Origin: Balanoglossus misakiensis
Taxonomy: Eukaryota; Hemichordata
NCBI GenBank assembly: GCA_040954595.2
Contig: CM082577.2
Span: 8,060,001-8,124,000 of the forward strand
DNA length: 64,000 nt
Direction of reading: 5' to 3'
Positions 27,601 through 42,600 of the stretch are shown here, piece after piece (within the stretch, counting starts at the first letter, position 1; each line of letters begins with the position of its first letter). A program made the position numbers and the translations under genes. The notes beneath the pieces are model-generated. The model had not been told where the DNA came from. It ran no database searches and saw only the letters and a program-made list of their open reading frames with translations.

Positions 27601-28428
27601 GACGCTCATCAATCACATACGATGGAGTACTAATTTCCGCGCCTAATTCACAGGACGACGAGTACCTGTTTTGATTCCATCATTCTACAAATGATTAATT
27701 GGTGTACCTGGGGCATCCATTGATCTCGTACTAAATAAAACCTATTGTCTGCAATATGGCTAATTTAATTTTCATATGAAAACACCTTGACCCACATACA
27801 TGTATTCTTGAATTTAATGGAGAATGTTACATTTACTTTCGCGTCTACAGCTCACATTGTCACCAGAAGAAGAAGAAAGTGCTGAGAAAATCAGTATAGG
27901 TTTAGATTATGACAGGTGAACATTTGCAATTGGCACAAAAATGGTAAAGCAGGTACTGGAACCGATCGACAGACGGTTTCACAGTGTAGCATATCGGACG
28001 GCCCCTACATCAAAATAAATGTACAGCATAAATACGTATACGTAAAACTGAAAATGTACTCCATTTCAGAGACCGAACATTCTGGCTACCGTGTCAACTC
28101 TAACGAATGTGAATGTAAACACGATCAACTACAATGGACGACGTGATAAATCAATGTTCCTTCCATGCACCTAATGTCTCATGATTCTCCTTTCATGCGC
28201 GCTTACGAAATTGGATGGAGCCTAGAGTGTTGTGAAACACGAAATAAAAAAATAATGGCAATCGTGACTTTATATAGAGATTATTTATTTTACCGTAACT
28301 TTTTTCGTGTATGTATACAATACTTAGTAGTTTAACAACTTCTCTGGGTAGATTCTTCCCATGGGAAATAAGTACGACTTAATGGTATACAGTCACCTCC
28401 AATTTCCATACGCCCATATATGGCTGAT
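21625..28428. other. no gene recognised
   Basis: Upstream side of the PIRT-like gene, so its promoter should lie just right of 21624, but no TATA box or clear motif was identified. The CGCG tandem pair at 24059 and a CRE at 26935 are the only distinct marks. Confidence 0.55.
24059..24097. repeat. two copies of a 17-bp CGCG-containing motif
   Basis: TCTCGCGATATCTCGCA at 24059-24075 is repeated exactly at 24081-24097, a 22-bp period. It resembles the TCTCGCGAGA promoter motif in part. Confidence 0.9.
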
Positions 28429-28575
28429 ATGCCGTATTTGAGTGGGTCTAAAGAACATATGGTGGCGCTCTTTTATCGCGTGTGCCACCCAATGAAAATC
28501 CGTGATTGGCTAGATCTCAAGTTTACCATGGTATAAAATAATAACTGTTGCTAAATTTTCATAGGTGACCGTATA
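28429..28575 (+). repeat. dispersed repeat, copy A
   Basis: This stretch matches 54750-54885 in the same orientation. Shared blocks include TCTAAAGAAC, TGAAAATC, TTGGCTAGATCTCA, GCTAA-TTTTC and ATGACCGT-like sequence, in the same order with indels. By eye the identity is roughly three quarters. It has no coding capacity, and its class is unknown. Confidence 0.7.
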
Positions 28576-30253
28576 CTTTTAAGGATACGCGTACGCGCAC
28601 AAACGAAAAGAACACGGTTATGTATTATACAGGAAACACCATTTAGTAACGCATGGTCGTTGTATTTATGTATGTCTAAACACTTGGCAACCGCTAAGAA
28701 ACTGAGTCCAATTTCAATGCTACAAGTTTGATAGCTATGTCTGTATACGATTAATCTTCGCTTCTGCACGCCATAAAATTTCCGAATTTGACTTCGATGT
28801 TACCATCTGAGAGACTATATATCACTTAGAAAATTACAAATGAGTAAAACAAGCGCATTATCGTTGCTTAACTTGAATACTAGTACCTATGTATTATCAT
28901 GCTAACTTATTCTAATTAATGTCTGCGGGGTGTTGCATGCTAGCAGGGTGCGCTTACCAATCCAATGCACCTGGTACTATCAATTAGTATAGTGGTCCAA
29001 TACGAGCATGGTAATGATTAGTGGACCCCGTTTGATGTCATAGAACAGAAGTGCTTTAACTGAAAGGAAATGCAATATTATACACATATATAAAAAATCC
29101 CCTATGCAAACCCGGTGGCTCTTTTATTATTTGGAAGGGGACCTTGTAAACTTTACAAAGGGCAGCTATATATACAGTTTACAGGGCAGTTAAAATATAT
29201 TTGTTCCCTTATTACTTCGTGAGTTTGCTGGTTTGCTACAATACAGCATATACATAAAAACTTGTGTGTAATGCATGTTTCCTTTGAGCTGTGCATTTTA
29301 ATGGGATTGTAGAAGCATAGTAGGGAAATGACTTCTGCGATTTTATAAGTCGGCAACTGGCTGAGGTTGTTCTGGTCAACAAAATGGAAAGTACGATTCC
29401 TTAGCTTCCCTCCTCCAGCGATATTAAGAATTCTGCGATGAAACGTGACCGGCCAGTCTAAGTCAGTTGCTTCGCACGCCACTCCTTTCTGCTAGCACAG
29501 TGTCGCGTTTGTCGTTGCCTTATATGCCACCTTCGAACTTTGAAGCTATTCAATACACCGACAGATGTACATAATAATATACGTCTAACTATGAATCGCA
29601 TACTGTGATGGCCAGAAGCCAGTGTCAGTGCATTGAAATAAATCCGTCCTGGCTCTGTTTTTTGAATGGTTGTCCCTTTGTGTTTAGCGTCATACTTTAT
29701 ATGCTATTGCCCTGGAGAATTCAAAGAACAGCAAGACCAACCGACAATGGATTTTGTATGCAATGTGACGTCAGGCTCAGTTATATGGATCCCGTTCTTT
29801 ATAATGCATTGCGCCTACACTGTGATGCATTGCAGCCTCGTGTACTTTTAAATAGTGGTTACTTATCAAAAATGCATGTTCTGTTCCATGTTAACTGAAC
29901 TATACGTTACGTGTAATGAATGAGAGAACGTTCGCTTGCAAAATACACAGTCGGAAAGGTTGTTTCCATCCATCACTGATGCTTTTCATGTTTGGTTACA
30001 CTCCCTCAGTTTCATTCTGAAGGACGCGGTGATTTTCATACATAGGACGAACGACAAATTAAACGTAAGCAAAGATTGTATCTGAAATCAGCGTCATAAA
30101 ACATACTACGAGCAAAAAAACTTTCTATTAACAACTCTGTGTTCCCCAAAAGAAAGTCAATTATTTTTCGTCACGTACACGACGTTATTCTTCTGTTTGT
30201 GTACTCTTGTAACTCTATTGCGACACGTTTATCCATCCTTGGCGTGTTCCATT

Positions 30254-30269
30254 GGGGGGGGGGGGGGGG
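30254..30269. repeat. poly-G tract (16 G)
   Basis: A homopolymer of 16 G in an otherwise AT-rich stretch; prone to G-quadruplex formation and length error. Confidence 0.9.
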
Positions 30270-32804
30270 CAGATGCATTGTAGGGAACACATATAATTCC
30301 ATCAGGATACCTTGCAATTGTGTATCGCATAGACATATGAATCCAGTGAAACATTTTTGAGGTAAAGACTGTGAGCTGCTGAGACATTCAATACATTTTC
30401 AACGTCGTTATATGATAGAAAAGGGCTTTGATGAGACACAGAGACTATTACGTCTGCAGGAGTCGTGTAGGCCGGCGTGTATGTCTGCACTCAAAGGGGA
30501 AGATTATTGCGAATTCAAAGGCATTCCACTTTCTATTGAAAGTCCATTCGCATGCATGCTGACAACTTTACTTATGGATGTTAACGAACGTCTAGTAGTT
30601 AACACGATGCTCAATTTCCTAACGTTAATGCCTGATGGACTAACGTACTATGCACGTCCATTAGATGAGGCAAATGAACAATACAGACTGATTAGACATG
30701 CGCGTAGTGTAATGCTTCGCAGACATGATGTGCTCTTTTGAACATAATGCTTGCATGCAGGCGACATCTGAAATGGCGGGAACGCAGTCAAACTTGAAAA
30801 ATCTTCATAGATATCACAGGAATTGTTTTTAAATTTGTTGAGATTGCACTGGCAAACCCCGCCTTGAATAAATTACATGTCACGTTATAGTATTTTTGGA
30901 ATACGACGACCTATAGAAATGACAGATGGAAAAAAGTAATGTATATACTCAGTGGACATCATTTAGATCACTTTTCAACATATCAGATGAGGGTAATTTG
31001 ACATATTTCTGTACAGATTGAATTTTACCTCTGTCTTCCACTGTCAATATATACGATTGATTTATTATATAAGGTACAGTTATGTATTATGTTTGACACA
31101 ATGTGATTCCCCGCTGACCTATTTAAATGCAATTTAGAACTCTTTGGCAATGTAATGCATTCTTGCACATGTATCGACAATATTGATTTCAACGTTGGGA
31201 GAGGGGCTACCATTGCAAGTGTCTGTGGTCTTTGTGTTTAAAACGCAATATTTTAGTCATCTTTAAGTATTTAAAGATTTTCACATAACGTGATGTCATC
31301 TACACTTCATCTCACAGCACCTGTGTTTTGAAACTCGGTTCTCTGAAACCACGACCAGATGGTAGCAAGTTCAACTCGCTATGCACCGGTTGCTAAATTA
31401 TGGAATGTTAGAATTAAATTTGAATAATCCATTAATTGTTGTTCGTTGGTAATTTGCTGTAACTGTTGACTATTTTGCCGACAGGCCTCTCTGAACTCAA
31501 GTATGCATTTACTTGTGTTTTTACCTTCATCATAAATGTCCCTCTGCAACTTGTAAAACGCCTGCGGATGTCGATATCCGTTAGTATTCTTCTATGTGTG
31601 AAGACAACTGGCTGATCATATGATGGCACGTTGTTTAGTTCTATGCGGTTCTACCATGCCTATTTTGCATAATCCATTTATTTCGTCCGTATCTGACCTT
31701 GGAAAGGGGTGAAGATCACATCGCCCACAGGATATTGATTACTTTCGAAAAAAACTGTCTGCTGCTTCACATAAATTGCACATACACAGCCCAGTAAATT
31801 AGACGTATCTGCTCGCCCCACTCCTTTCGTTCGGTCGATCGTAATGTCTATCAATTGGCATCATCTGGGTGTATTTTGGTCTTTCTGTTGTGATTAAGCG
31901 AGGATGACGCACTCCTTTCGTGGTTAAACGAATGTCGATGAGCGTTCTATCGATTACAAATTACCGCGGATGAAACTGAGACTGGAGACAAGGGTTTTCA
32001 CTTTGATGTAAACCACGTGACATGTTTGTGCTACGTGTGTCGCAATATTAGTGCGCCCCTTCCTGCAGTGGCGACTCGTTCCATCACAATCGACGGTTAA
32101 CGATTTGTAACTTTATTAAAACTATAACCTTGCACCTGATACTGTGCACAATATTTTTCCCCGTATGCCGACCGTCAACGTCTTACAAGCCATTTTCAAT
32201 GTGTACACTGCGTCAGAATAAATCGGCGCCAATTTTCCTAAATGACACTTTGCAAGTGTTCAAACTCATAAACAACATATCTGCTGCTGAGTTCTGGGAA
32301 ATTTTGCGAAAGATAGCCACAAGCATCGCCATGGCAAATTGACGACAATCAATATTCTCTCGTGAGTTTTAATGTGCTATCAATAGCCAACGTGTTTTTG
32401 TGTCTCAAAACTGAAAACAGGAAATCACTAATACAACTATGGAGTACATTTATACTTAATAACAATGTATCTTAAAACGCGTTAATGTGTTCAGCGATGG
32501 CTATATGTAGATTATACATGGATTTTGGGGTTCCTGTGCTAGTTTGAAGCAAACAGGTACCCAATTATCATATGACCACCTCGTTGAAAACATACTGTGG
32601 ACATGATGCATGTAATGTACATATACGTTTCAGAACCTTCACGGTAATATCGTGGAGTCGTACATCTAAGAGCTCTATTTCCTTTGAAATATGGCACGTT
32701 TCCGAAAATAGAGGATGTTTAGAATGGAGTTAAAGCAATTCAATTTATTGTTCGTTTTGTCACAAACAGGGACTGAGATAATACATTTTCACTTATTATG
32801 GGAA

Positions 32805-32830
32805 CTTGACGGGACTTGAACCCGCGACTT
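32805..32830 (-). other. tRNA T-arm-like fragment
   Basis: The minus strand reads GCGGGTTCAAGTCCCGT, which forms a T-arm stem and loop. The expected acceptor and anticodon arms upstream are not recognisable, so only a fragment is present. Confidence 0.3.
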
Positions 32831-35820
32831 CCGACAATGAATGTAAACGGAGGAAATATCTGCGATTAGAATCACTTTAAAGGTTTCCTGTGTTTAAGGT
32901 CCCCCATTGTCAATGTGCCTCCTTGCATTGTAAGCCAGCACCGAGACAATCTTTTGAGACCATGCAGAGAAACAACTCCATCATTTGCCACATCAATGAA
33001 CAACTACAGCAAGGTACCTTTACTACAGCGATAGAATATGTACGTGTGACACTCGACCTTTGTTAATCGCCACAAGCATTCCCTCATCGAATGCATCCCT
33101 ATAAAACTTCTGAGACGGGAAGACTGACTATTCAGACGGGAACACTTTCAGCCTCGGTGCTTCCATGGTTTGATATAAGAGTTAAACCACGCAGTTTATT
33201 TGGCAAATCCTGCATGCAAAGTTTGAGTATTTGACGTACATCTCTCTCGGACGTGGGTATACGAGGTATACAGTCACTGACACATGTCAGTGTAATTAAA
33301 TAATATACACTGACTGCGCTACTTCGGTGCATTGTTGCATTTATACTGCTGATTGCATAGGGTTGCCGGTAAAATAAAACTGGCATTTCTCACTAGTGAT
33401 ATTCAAATGAGAAATATAAATGTCACCGTTGAAAGCGTGTTAAAATGAAAGCTCCCAGATATTCACTTTGTCAGCATGCATGATCAATACTAATAAGATT
33501 CAATGACACATACGAACACTTATCTCTAGCAATTTTCAGTCAGATATTTTGTAAACTAGTCACGTGCAGTAGACATTGACTAATTTTCGGGATTGTCAGC
33601 AGTACAATATGAAAATAAGAGCAACATGGTGCTACTTTCTATTTATAAATATTGGACGGCATGATCACTGGAGCAGGATTTTACAATCAGCGGAACTTGA
33701 TGACTTTTGAACATTTGCTTGGGCACGTTGTTGACACGTGTATCCTGCTTTTTTTCAATTATGTGCAGGCGATATACTCCGTGAAGTAACACCGTGTAAA
33801 ATCGTTTTTGTCGTGCGTTAACTTGAACAAACTGTTTCATCACAACACGATTAACTTCAGAGTAGTAACATAACACTAAAATATGCACGTCAAAGCATAA
33901 AGGCGGGAAACAAGAGAACAGTGGCACGACATGACGGTTAAGGAACAGTGATGCAGTAAACATATAGTAGTTATCACTTTAAAATATTACACTCGAATTT
34001 CTGTAGAAGCAAAATCTGCATTTATCACATGGTGCCATAGAATCAGTGGATTCTTTTTATATGTCGTGTCATCTGGTTCTCATAAAACCCCTTTTACTTT
34101 TATGTACCATCTGGCTTACGCACTAAAACAGAAAAAAAGACATTTCCAACGTGGTATATAGTGACGCAAATATATGCCAGACATTGCATTTAGATTCTCG
34201 GGCAAAATCGCGGTCGGTCACAAAATCAATTGCTTCCAAATTGTAAAACAGTATAGGTGGATATCTGATTATTAAAAGATATAAGTCAATTTTGATGATG
34301 TTCACCTTGATAAAATAATGCACCCGGCCACGAACAGTAGAGCAGGAAACAGCTTTAGCCGTATGCATGGGCACTTAAAATAAAATATGCACATGATAAA
34401 CGATTGAATTTGAAAGACATAAATGCAGTGAAATAACAGGCGATATCAATTTCGAATTTATAACTAAACAAATTAACGTGAACATTGGCGGCAGACGCAG
34501 TACATAACCAAAAATACGTGTTTGTCGACTGTTTGAACGAACCATGCAAGTCTTCCGTCTCGTTTGGGAAAAACGTGCTGATTGAAAATGGCCATGCGCA
34601 CACTGCTTAGATAATTGCCGCCGATAAGCCATGATACACTTACAGAAGAAAATCTCATTTAAAGACCAATCCCATTTTCATAAAGACTGTATTTTTTGGC
34701 ATTTCCCCGAATCAGTTTTAGTCTTCATAGACGGAGGCTGTTTGCAAGGTTACAAGTGAAGCACACGAATGAAAGTGAATATTGACAAGGCTAAAAGATT
34801 TTACACTGTAGTATGAGACGACGAGACATACTCACCCAGCAGCCGTGCAACGCTTACTTCAGTGACGTAGGGCCGTGCATATACATGTATACAAATAGTG
34901 GAAATGGTCAGCTGCACGTTTCTGCGTAAAAAAAGCTGCTACAGCAAGTTATCACTGATTGCGGCGTGTTTCCAATATCGACTGGGTTATACTACACAGA
35001 ACGATAATCTCCAAATACAATGCCGTATTTACTATCCTTGATTTAACGGTGGATGCTGTGGTAGCATGGCACGAACAGTAAAGATGCAAATCACTCAAAC
35101 GTTCAAGACCAGAATGCGCGGGAAAAAGCAAGGATTTCCAATCGGTCGGTTCATCAGTGAAAACGGACAGGAACAGAAACTCTTTGGGGAGAACCGTATC
35201 TGCCCTGCCTTCCAATAGTCGAATGGTGTGAAGTGTGGAAGCTGTGAATTCTTCTTCTTGCGGAGGAGAGGCTGTCGGGAGAGGTCGCGTCACACGTCAC
35301 AACACGCACTGCGCGTCTTCAACACTGGCTCTGCAATGACAGTAAAGTAAGCATGTACATGTACATTGTATGTATGTAAAATGACATAGAATCACAGCGG
35401 GAATGGGAGCGTAATACGTTTTCACAATGTGGTGCGAACACTTATGTGCGCAGAGGACTTGTCGATCCACGAATATCCTGCTCTCCCGCTCCCTCTCTCT
35501 CTCCTCCCCCTCTCCCATCTTCTCTCTAAAGAAACATTCTGTCTTTAAGTCTCTGTTTCTATTTACTAAGTTAAATGGCCCAAATATGTTAACAACAAAC
35601 AAACAGCTCACGTCCGAGCAGTGATCGAGGAAATGATCTCAATCTCCATTAGGGACCTTAATTATTATGTCTTCAAGAAATAAAGTGTTCAACTTGTAAA
35701 AAATATCGCGGAATACGCTTGATGGCGCTCTTAAAGAATCTCGGATTCGTGTCCAGAAGACAGAGCTCGACATACAGGACTCGGCATAATAAATAGCGTC
35801 ACACTGACAATATAAAAACC

Positions 35821-35844
35821 AGACTGACTGACTGACTGACTGAC
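35821..35844. repeat. GACT tetranucleotide run
   Basis: Six units in a row. A separate CT-rich tract lies at about 35482-35526. Confidence 0.9.
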
Positions 35845-38800
35845 GGTGTGGGCTGATGGATTGAAGGGTCGTTCGTTCGATCGATTTCATGTGTGGGCAT
35901 TATAGAATTTCATAAAATAGTACATTTCGTGACAAAGAGGACAGAGAGACGTATTACCTGGTCGTCGTGGCAACAATGTGATTTCCCATTTCAGAGACAG
36001 CAATTAGTATAATAATAGTAATGTCTAATTGGTCCCTCACTGTCACGGTCACCAGTTGATCTCATATGCGTGACATTGGGAGCAGCTGTATGAGACCTCG
36101 TTCACGTCACTTGGGATTATCGACCCCCCCCCTCCCGCGCAGTTTCTGCAAAGTATCATCACGAGCGTCATTCCATTGTCCTCTCCATCCAATTATACTA
36201 TAATTGTATATTGATGGCGTAAAAAGGCAATCAGATAGGTCGAAGTGCGAAAATAATAATATAGTCGTGATGTACAACAGTTGACTGATCAAAATAACAC
36301 TGAATGATTAATCGAGTTATGACCATTATAATACAACTACAATAAGTTTATTAACTTTTGGCAAAACGACGCCAATCCTTAATTTCAGTTTAAGCAAATG
36401 TCGTCTGCAGCGCCACGCAATGGCGGGAAAAACGCTGTATCACGTCACTAAAGCGAGATGATTGTGTTTTGGCAATGATGCACTATGTATTTGAAAGTTC
36501 AAAACCTGACTAGTCTTGCAGAAAGGATTCTGGGAATGGCATTGAGTCCAAGGTAGTTTTAGATTGAGATTGCCCTCCATCTTCATAAATTATCCAATTT
36601 GATCTGCTGCGCTGGCCCTTTCGGCAAATTCTCTCTGCGTGGCAACAAAATCCAAAATGGTCGCCGGGCATCCAATAAAACCACAGATTGGGCGCGAACC
36701 CTAAGCTTGCAGATCATTACTCTAATCTCTTCTCTGAGTATAGAAACGTTTGTCAAAACTGTAACTGAAACTACTGATCTGCGTCACTTCATGTCATCAA
36801 ACTTTAAAATGGCTGCCAAGCAACCAGGTAAAACATTGAAATCGCAACTTCGAAGAGGTTGACTTGTACTTTGCTTTACCTGATCACTTCAACTATCGAA
36901 TGCACAGTGTAATGTATTACATTATATCATGGTGCCTATCTTTAATATTGATACTTAGAACTGTCACATTTGACCCAGTTATCGTAATTTTAGATTGGAA
37001 TATCACTACTTTACCCCTAAAGTACACAGTCTAAAACAGCCAATACATAGATTGTTACTGAAACCTGTACATTATACCGGTAGTCCGCCATTAGTGTTAC
37101 TACAGATAATTGCATCGCGTTCAAGTCTGAATGCATTCACCGATGACAAGCCAAATAAGAGTACGAAAAGGTAAATAATATTAAACGTACCAGAGTCGAG
37201 ATGACTTTTTTACTTCGTTGGCGGGCAGGCTTTGTAAATAACTGGATTGGTTTAGTCGATCAACATTCCAATGGCAACGACAAGCACCGTGTAAGAAATC
37301 AATGTCCGTCAATAACTGGCGCCTTTAATTGCTACATGAAATACAAACCGATACTAGATCTGTTTCCTTGGCACACTGACCGAATATTAATACGTATATA
37401 TCGCCAGTAAAACTTCCTCTGTGCGCGTTATTATCCGCGCAAATAAAAACTTTTACTGTTCTGTCGTATAGTATGCACATTTACGTTCAATACGTTATTC
37501 TCGCACGTGTAATACGGCAGACGGGGGATACATTATCGCATGTACTTGTAGTCATGGGAACACACCTGCCGACCACTGCATACCCAAGGTTAATATAACG
37601 TGACCGTTGATGGGTAATGTGTTTGTATAGTCTGTCTGACTTTCTGCCGTGGTGTACGCCGTGAGAACCTAACATTTTTGTCACGTCGCTAATTGGTGGA
37701 CAAATTGCTTGTGGGACATGGCGGCTCTGTGACGTAGTCGGAGAAGTCACGTGACGTACATGTACATGCGCACAGCATTGTAAAAGATGGAATGCAGCTG
37801 TATAGGTGAATGCGCGTATCGTATGCTTCGGGAAGTCTAAAGCATGACTGAGTGCATGCTTTCGAGGGAATAATTTGTATCTCCTAAATGGGCAAAGGGT
37901 AATAGAGTATGCCATCAGTCACATTATCATGACCGTCCCTAAACAGACCCGGTGGCTATTCGTGGTGAACGTTTTAAAAGGCAATACTAATGAATTCTGG
38001 CATGAATAACTCCCCTGTCCGCTTTGAATATATATAAGATTTCCCTCGCTTAGTTTTGTGCACATGTATCAATTTTGTAATAACGACAGGGATGCAATCA
38101 TGTTTCTAATCGGTGTGGCTTGCATGATGATATTTTGCTCTTCTTTGGCACGTGATGAGGTAATGTAAAAAAGACACAGCTGCACAGCATGACGAATGAG
38201 ATAAACATCAATGTATTCACCAGTCGGGAAATCTTCTTTACCATTTAATAAAGGACTTTAAACATATCACTGGCCACATGGGGTAGCGAGGAGATAAATT
38301 CATCAACGGTAAAAAGTGTACGAGTGCAGAAACGGCTATAGAGCTTGTCCAATAACATTGAATGCAGTTTCCAAACATCGATTAATCAGTTGATAAAAGT
38401 ACCCATGAAAATGCTGCTATCTGCATGTCAGGGGAGTTCCGCGTACACAGCGGACTTCAATATACTCCCTTGTGACGTCATCACTGTTCGGATAACTGAA
38501 AAGGGACAAATACAGGGGCAACATGCTAGAGAAATTCTACAGATGATGACGGCGTGTTATATGCGATGAACTATGTAAAAGGAAATGTAATGTGCACGAA
38601 AAGTATGGTTTAACAGTGTGGGATACATTGTACGTTAGAACAAGTTACCTGTGATGTTAATTTGCAGATTACCATGATGATAAATATCTTATTACTATTA
38701 GCGCTGGATGAGCTGCCTCATCTATCACCTGCTAGTGCTCATAACGATAGTTGAATGAATAAATGCACTCAGTAGAGATGCTGCAATATACCAAAGTGGT

Positions 38801-39603
38801 AATGTACAAGCGATTGCATATTGATATTAGAAACGAGAGACCCTCGATACTAGTCCGATCGCTTGCTATATTTAACATTGGAAATAACGACTGTTAATAA
38901 GCTGTATGGATTCTTCTCTGATTTCAATGCGGTGGCTCGCAGACAATTCTACAGCACCGTTTAATTATTAAAGACCTGGCTATGAAATCCGGTGCTCCAC
39001 TTCCTGTTATAACTCTTCCCTACCGCCGCGGGTAATTCATACATTTATCTGATGTTCCTGCAAAGGTCTTGGTTGTAATCAGTCGTCGCATCGCTGGCTT
39101 TTGATTTCATTTTCATGAAGTTCCCCCCATGTGATGTGGTGATAATTGACTAAACACGAATGAAACCATTTTGAATTAATTGGATATTGATGAAATGTGG
39201 ACAAAATATTCTACAATTAATGCAACAGTTTCATCAAACATCGATTTTTTTACCAAGCTAATATTACGAGAGAATTCAAATTTCCAAGAAGCTGCTTGCC
39301 CCGTTGCTGGCCTCTGAACAACATAACAATATAAGACATGCGGCAAATCAAGCTCTATTGGATCGATGAAGCTGTCAATTTGAAAATGTGTTATGTTTCA
39401 CAAGGAAAAAGTTACGAGTGGGTAAAAATGGAGTCCGTGCATAAAATTATTAAGTTAATAAGCGGGCGTTCTTGATTTTAGATAAAAATGATCCAGTAGT
39501 TCCAATAGTACTATTAGACATAGGTTATGGATCTTTGTTGATCGAACAATAACAACAACACCACTTAATTAACCGCATGTTCCTGTCCACTGTCGCACGT
39601 TTG

Positions 39604-39676
39604 AGGAGACAGCATACCGTATACCGCGTATGTAAAAGACGTCCCTCTACCCTACATCTGAATTTTAATCAGATTG
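39604..39676 (-). mobile_element. partial copy of the AATCTGATT MITE family, reverse orientation
   Basis: On the plus strand the copy ends CCTACATCTGAATTTTAATC followed by AGATTG at 39676, the complement of the family terminus with one extra A. Further left are GACGTC-like sequence and GAGACAGCATA at about 39607, in the same order as in the right arm of the 51007 element and the complement of the 10828 copy. No second arm was found. Confidence 0.65.
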
Positions 39677-42600
39677 CGTCCTGTCAATCCCATCATATTA
39701 TCACATTAAGAACCTTCAAATTACCCTCTTCTGGAACCCATATTACACCTTCAAAGCGCCTTTTCTCAAACCGTCCTTATAAATGCAGAATAACCAATTG
39801 TCAAACTCACCGCGCAACGGCATGCCGCAGTCTGTCATAGGAACGTACATGAAAAAAACCTTAGTCGCTAATTAATATGAATAGGCGCACAGTTCGGCTA
39901 TCTGACCAACAGTTATCACCACATCTCTAACACAGACGAGCTGAAGTCAAGAATAGCATATAAGGTGCTGATGGCAACGGTGCTAATGATTTACGTCATC
40001 AGTCGAAACCGTGGCGTTCCCAGAGATAGTAATCAATGCTTTTAGCAACGGAAATGGGAACGAAAAGACATATATAGTAGAGACGTGAACACCCCATGAA
40101 ACTTAAGTACAACTTACAGGCGCTCGCGTGAATCGTAAAATTAAAGATTCTGGCAATTAATGAGATGCACGGATCACGATAACAATAACATTATATTGTT
40201 ACAGCTTGCTAGCATGGAAGACCTACTGTTGGCAATCTACACACGAGTTACTCAAATATTAAGGGACAATAACTGCAACTGTATTGGGCAGTTTTCCTAA
40301 CCATTCTCGTTGCACTCAAAATGGCGCCTGGAAATGTCGAATAGTTGGCTTAATTATGAACTGTAAAAATACTGTCTGCATATATATATATACCCTGTGC
40401 CGAAAAGCTATAGATACCGGAGCCTTTCAATACCGATCAAAATTGGGACAATTTCAGAAACGCGGTCAGCTTTCACTCTTGAGTATTAAAGGGTCGTTAA
40501 AACCTGCTTTCTGAGATCATATTACATCCTTATGACCGCAATATAACCCACAAAATGAAATATCAACGTTTAATATCTTACTCGAGATTACAGATCATTT
40601 ATTATTTACGATAAAATAACACAGTTAAAACATTTATTTTGCGAAGACCGGAATTCATTAATAAATTAGGACGTCCGGTTTTTTTTAATGAAGGATGACT
40701 TACATTGTATAGCCTTTGATATTTTCTTGATATCTGAAACATGGCATTTCTGTGCACTTAAGCCTGTTCCCGTATAATATCATAAGGGAGTCTTTTGATC
40801 ACACCTTTTCTTTTTATTGGGCGAGGAAAATCATACCTTTTTTGTAGACACTTCGAGTCCTCACTCATAAACCATGGCAAGGGGAGAAAGTTTGCTTCCT
40901 CACACTCTAAGAAGATTTACATATTCCAGGAGTGAAGCACATTTGAACATCTCTCAATGGAAAGGGCATTGCGATTCCATTAACACTTTTCTCAGAAAAT
41001 AGATGCAAACCGACACCATATCAAGGTCTTATCAATCCGTTTTGACAATGCGAATAAGCCTCTATCAAAATATAATTTTGAAGAATCGTGTTGCGTTTGC
41101 TGCAGTGGTTAATTTATGAGCAGGCTTGTCGTTTTATTTAGATCATGATATTCTGTGGCATCTAATGCACCCAGTGTTGTAAATTCTATTTTTGCCCCCC
41201 CCCCCCTGTATAGTCACATACGTGGGCCCATGCTTTGACGTACCGATGTCTTCCTCAGCTGTGCATGTCTGGATTTGTGTCTGTTTTTTTCTGTGTCATC
41301 GATATCCTCCTTTGAAGAGACATTTCGCTATTTCTAGACTGCAAAATTGCATATTTTATTAACTTGGTATATTTTCAAATTTACTGCATGAAATGTGAAT
41401 TTGCTACAGATATCGGTCGCAGCTGGAGTGTTTTATAGATAATTGGCAGTTTCATGGTAATTAAGTATAATTAGCATATTTCACGCGCACGTTAACACAA
41501 TGCTTGTAAGGACCATAGACATGGAGACGGTTTCTACTTTGTAAACCATTTTACTGCAGGGTCCAGGAAGTCAAAGAAACACTGACGAGACGGCGGCCGA
41601 TCCTACATTGAAATTATTATGAGTCCAGGTCGACAGACAGCTTACGGCAGATCACGTTTTGCGAGTGAACGCTTGTCATGTCCATTGACGTGTCCCCTTC
41701 CAATTGTCAACACCGATCGCTTAGGCTTCAAAATGTGCATTCAAATCATCATTGAGACGACATGGGATGTTCTTTCATGCAGTTCCAATCAGCGATTACA
41801 ATGTCTTCGAATAATCACAGACAACGGAGGAATGAATATGCCGAACTTAGATTTCAGAGGCTCGTTTCCCAGTTGCTTTCAATTGATAGAGATTTTTCTG
41901 GCTGTATGCATGTGAACCAATATGCAGACAAGCATTTTATAGGAATTCTCAGACGGAAAATTATAGTCCAATGGGTTATATCAGGGAGAAACGCTTGCCA
42001 ATCTTTATCAATAAAATTCTCTTGTTTGTTCCTGTTTCACTGTAAACTAGGAAGAGTGCTGAAAAGCTAAAAGGTAGCATCCGGCATAACATACTGTTCC
42101 ATACTGCCTACACTCTCAGCAACTTAAGAGCTGAATAATTATGAATGTCAATTCTACATTTAAAGCGACATATTTGTCCAACGCGCATTTGTATGAATGA
42201 AGTCACTGGTGATGTCTTGTACACTATCTCCCCAAAGCTCCTTTGCTAGGCAACAGGCGTCGTTAGGCGCCAATCAGTCTAGCAATTACAACGTACATGT
42301 ATATTCGCTAAATTTTTATTTTGTCCAACTCTTGCCCAACCGTAGGCGTATCTATGTAGGCTTTTACACGTTGATCTGTTTGGACGCCATCGCTCTTTGT
42401 TTCGTATCATTGCTACACGGAAACTCCCTAAGAAAGTATAGCAGTAGACTATTTGCCACACAATCTTACAATGTTGGAAAATGGATTAATTGCATCCTAT
42501 GAAATCACTGCCACATTTCAGTAAGAATTTACGCCATAGGCTCACACTGGAAGACGTGTATACTGTGACAAAGACAAACACGTGTCGGTTTTATTTGCAC

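Larger units (their letters stand above)
28576..39603. other. no gene recognised
   Basis: It holds a poly-G tract, a CT-rich tract, a GACT run, a T-arm-like fragment and CRE palindromes at 29766 and 38473. The longest frames (109, 113 and 142 codons) show no domain I know. Confidence 0.55.

Noticed and set aside
37487-37915. 142-codon minus-strand frame
   Set aside because: No coding bias or recognisable domain; length is compatible with chance in 64 kb read in six frames.
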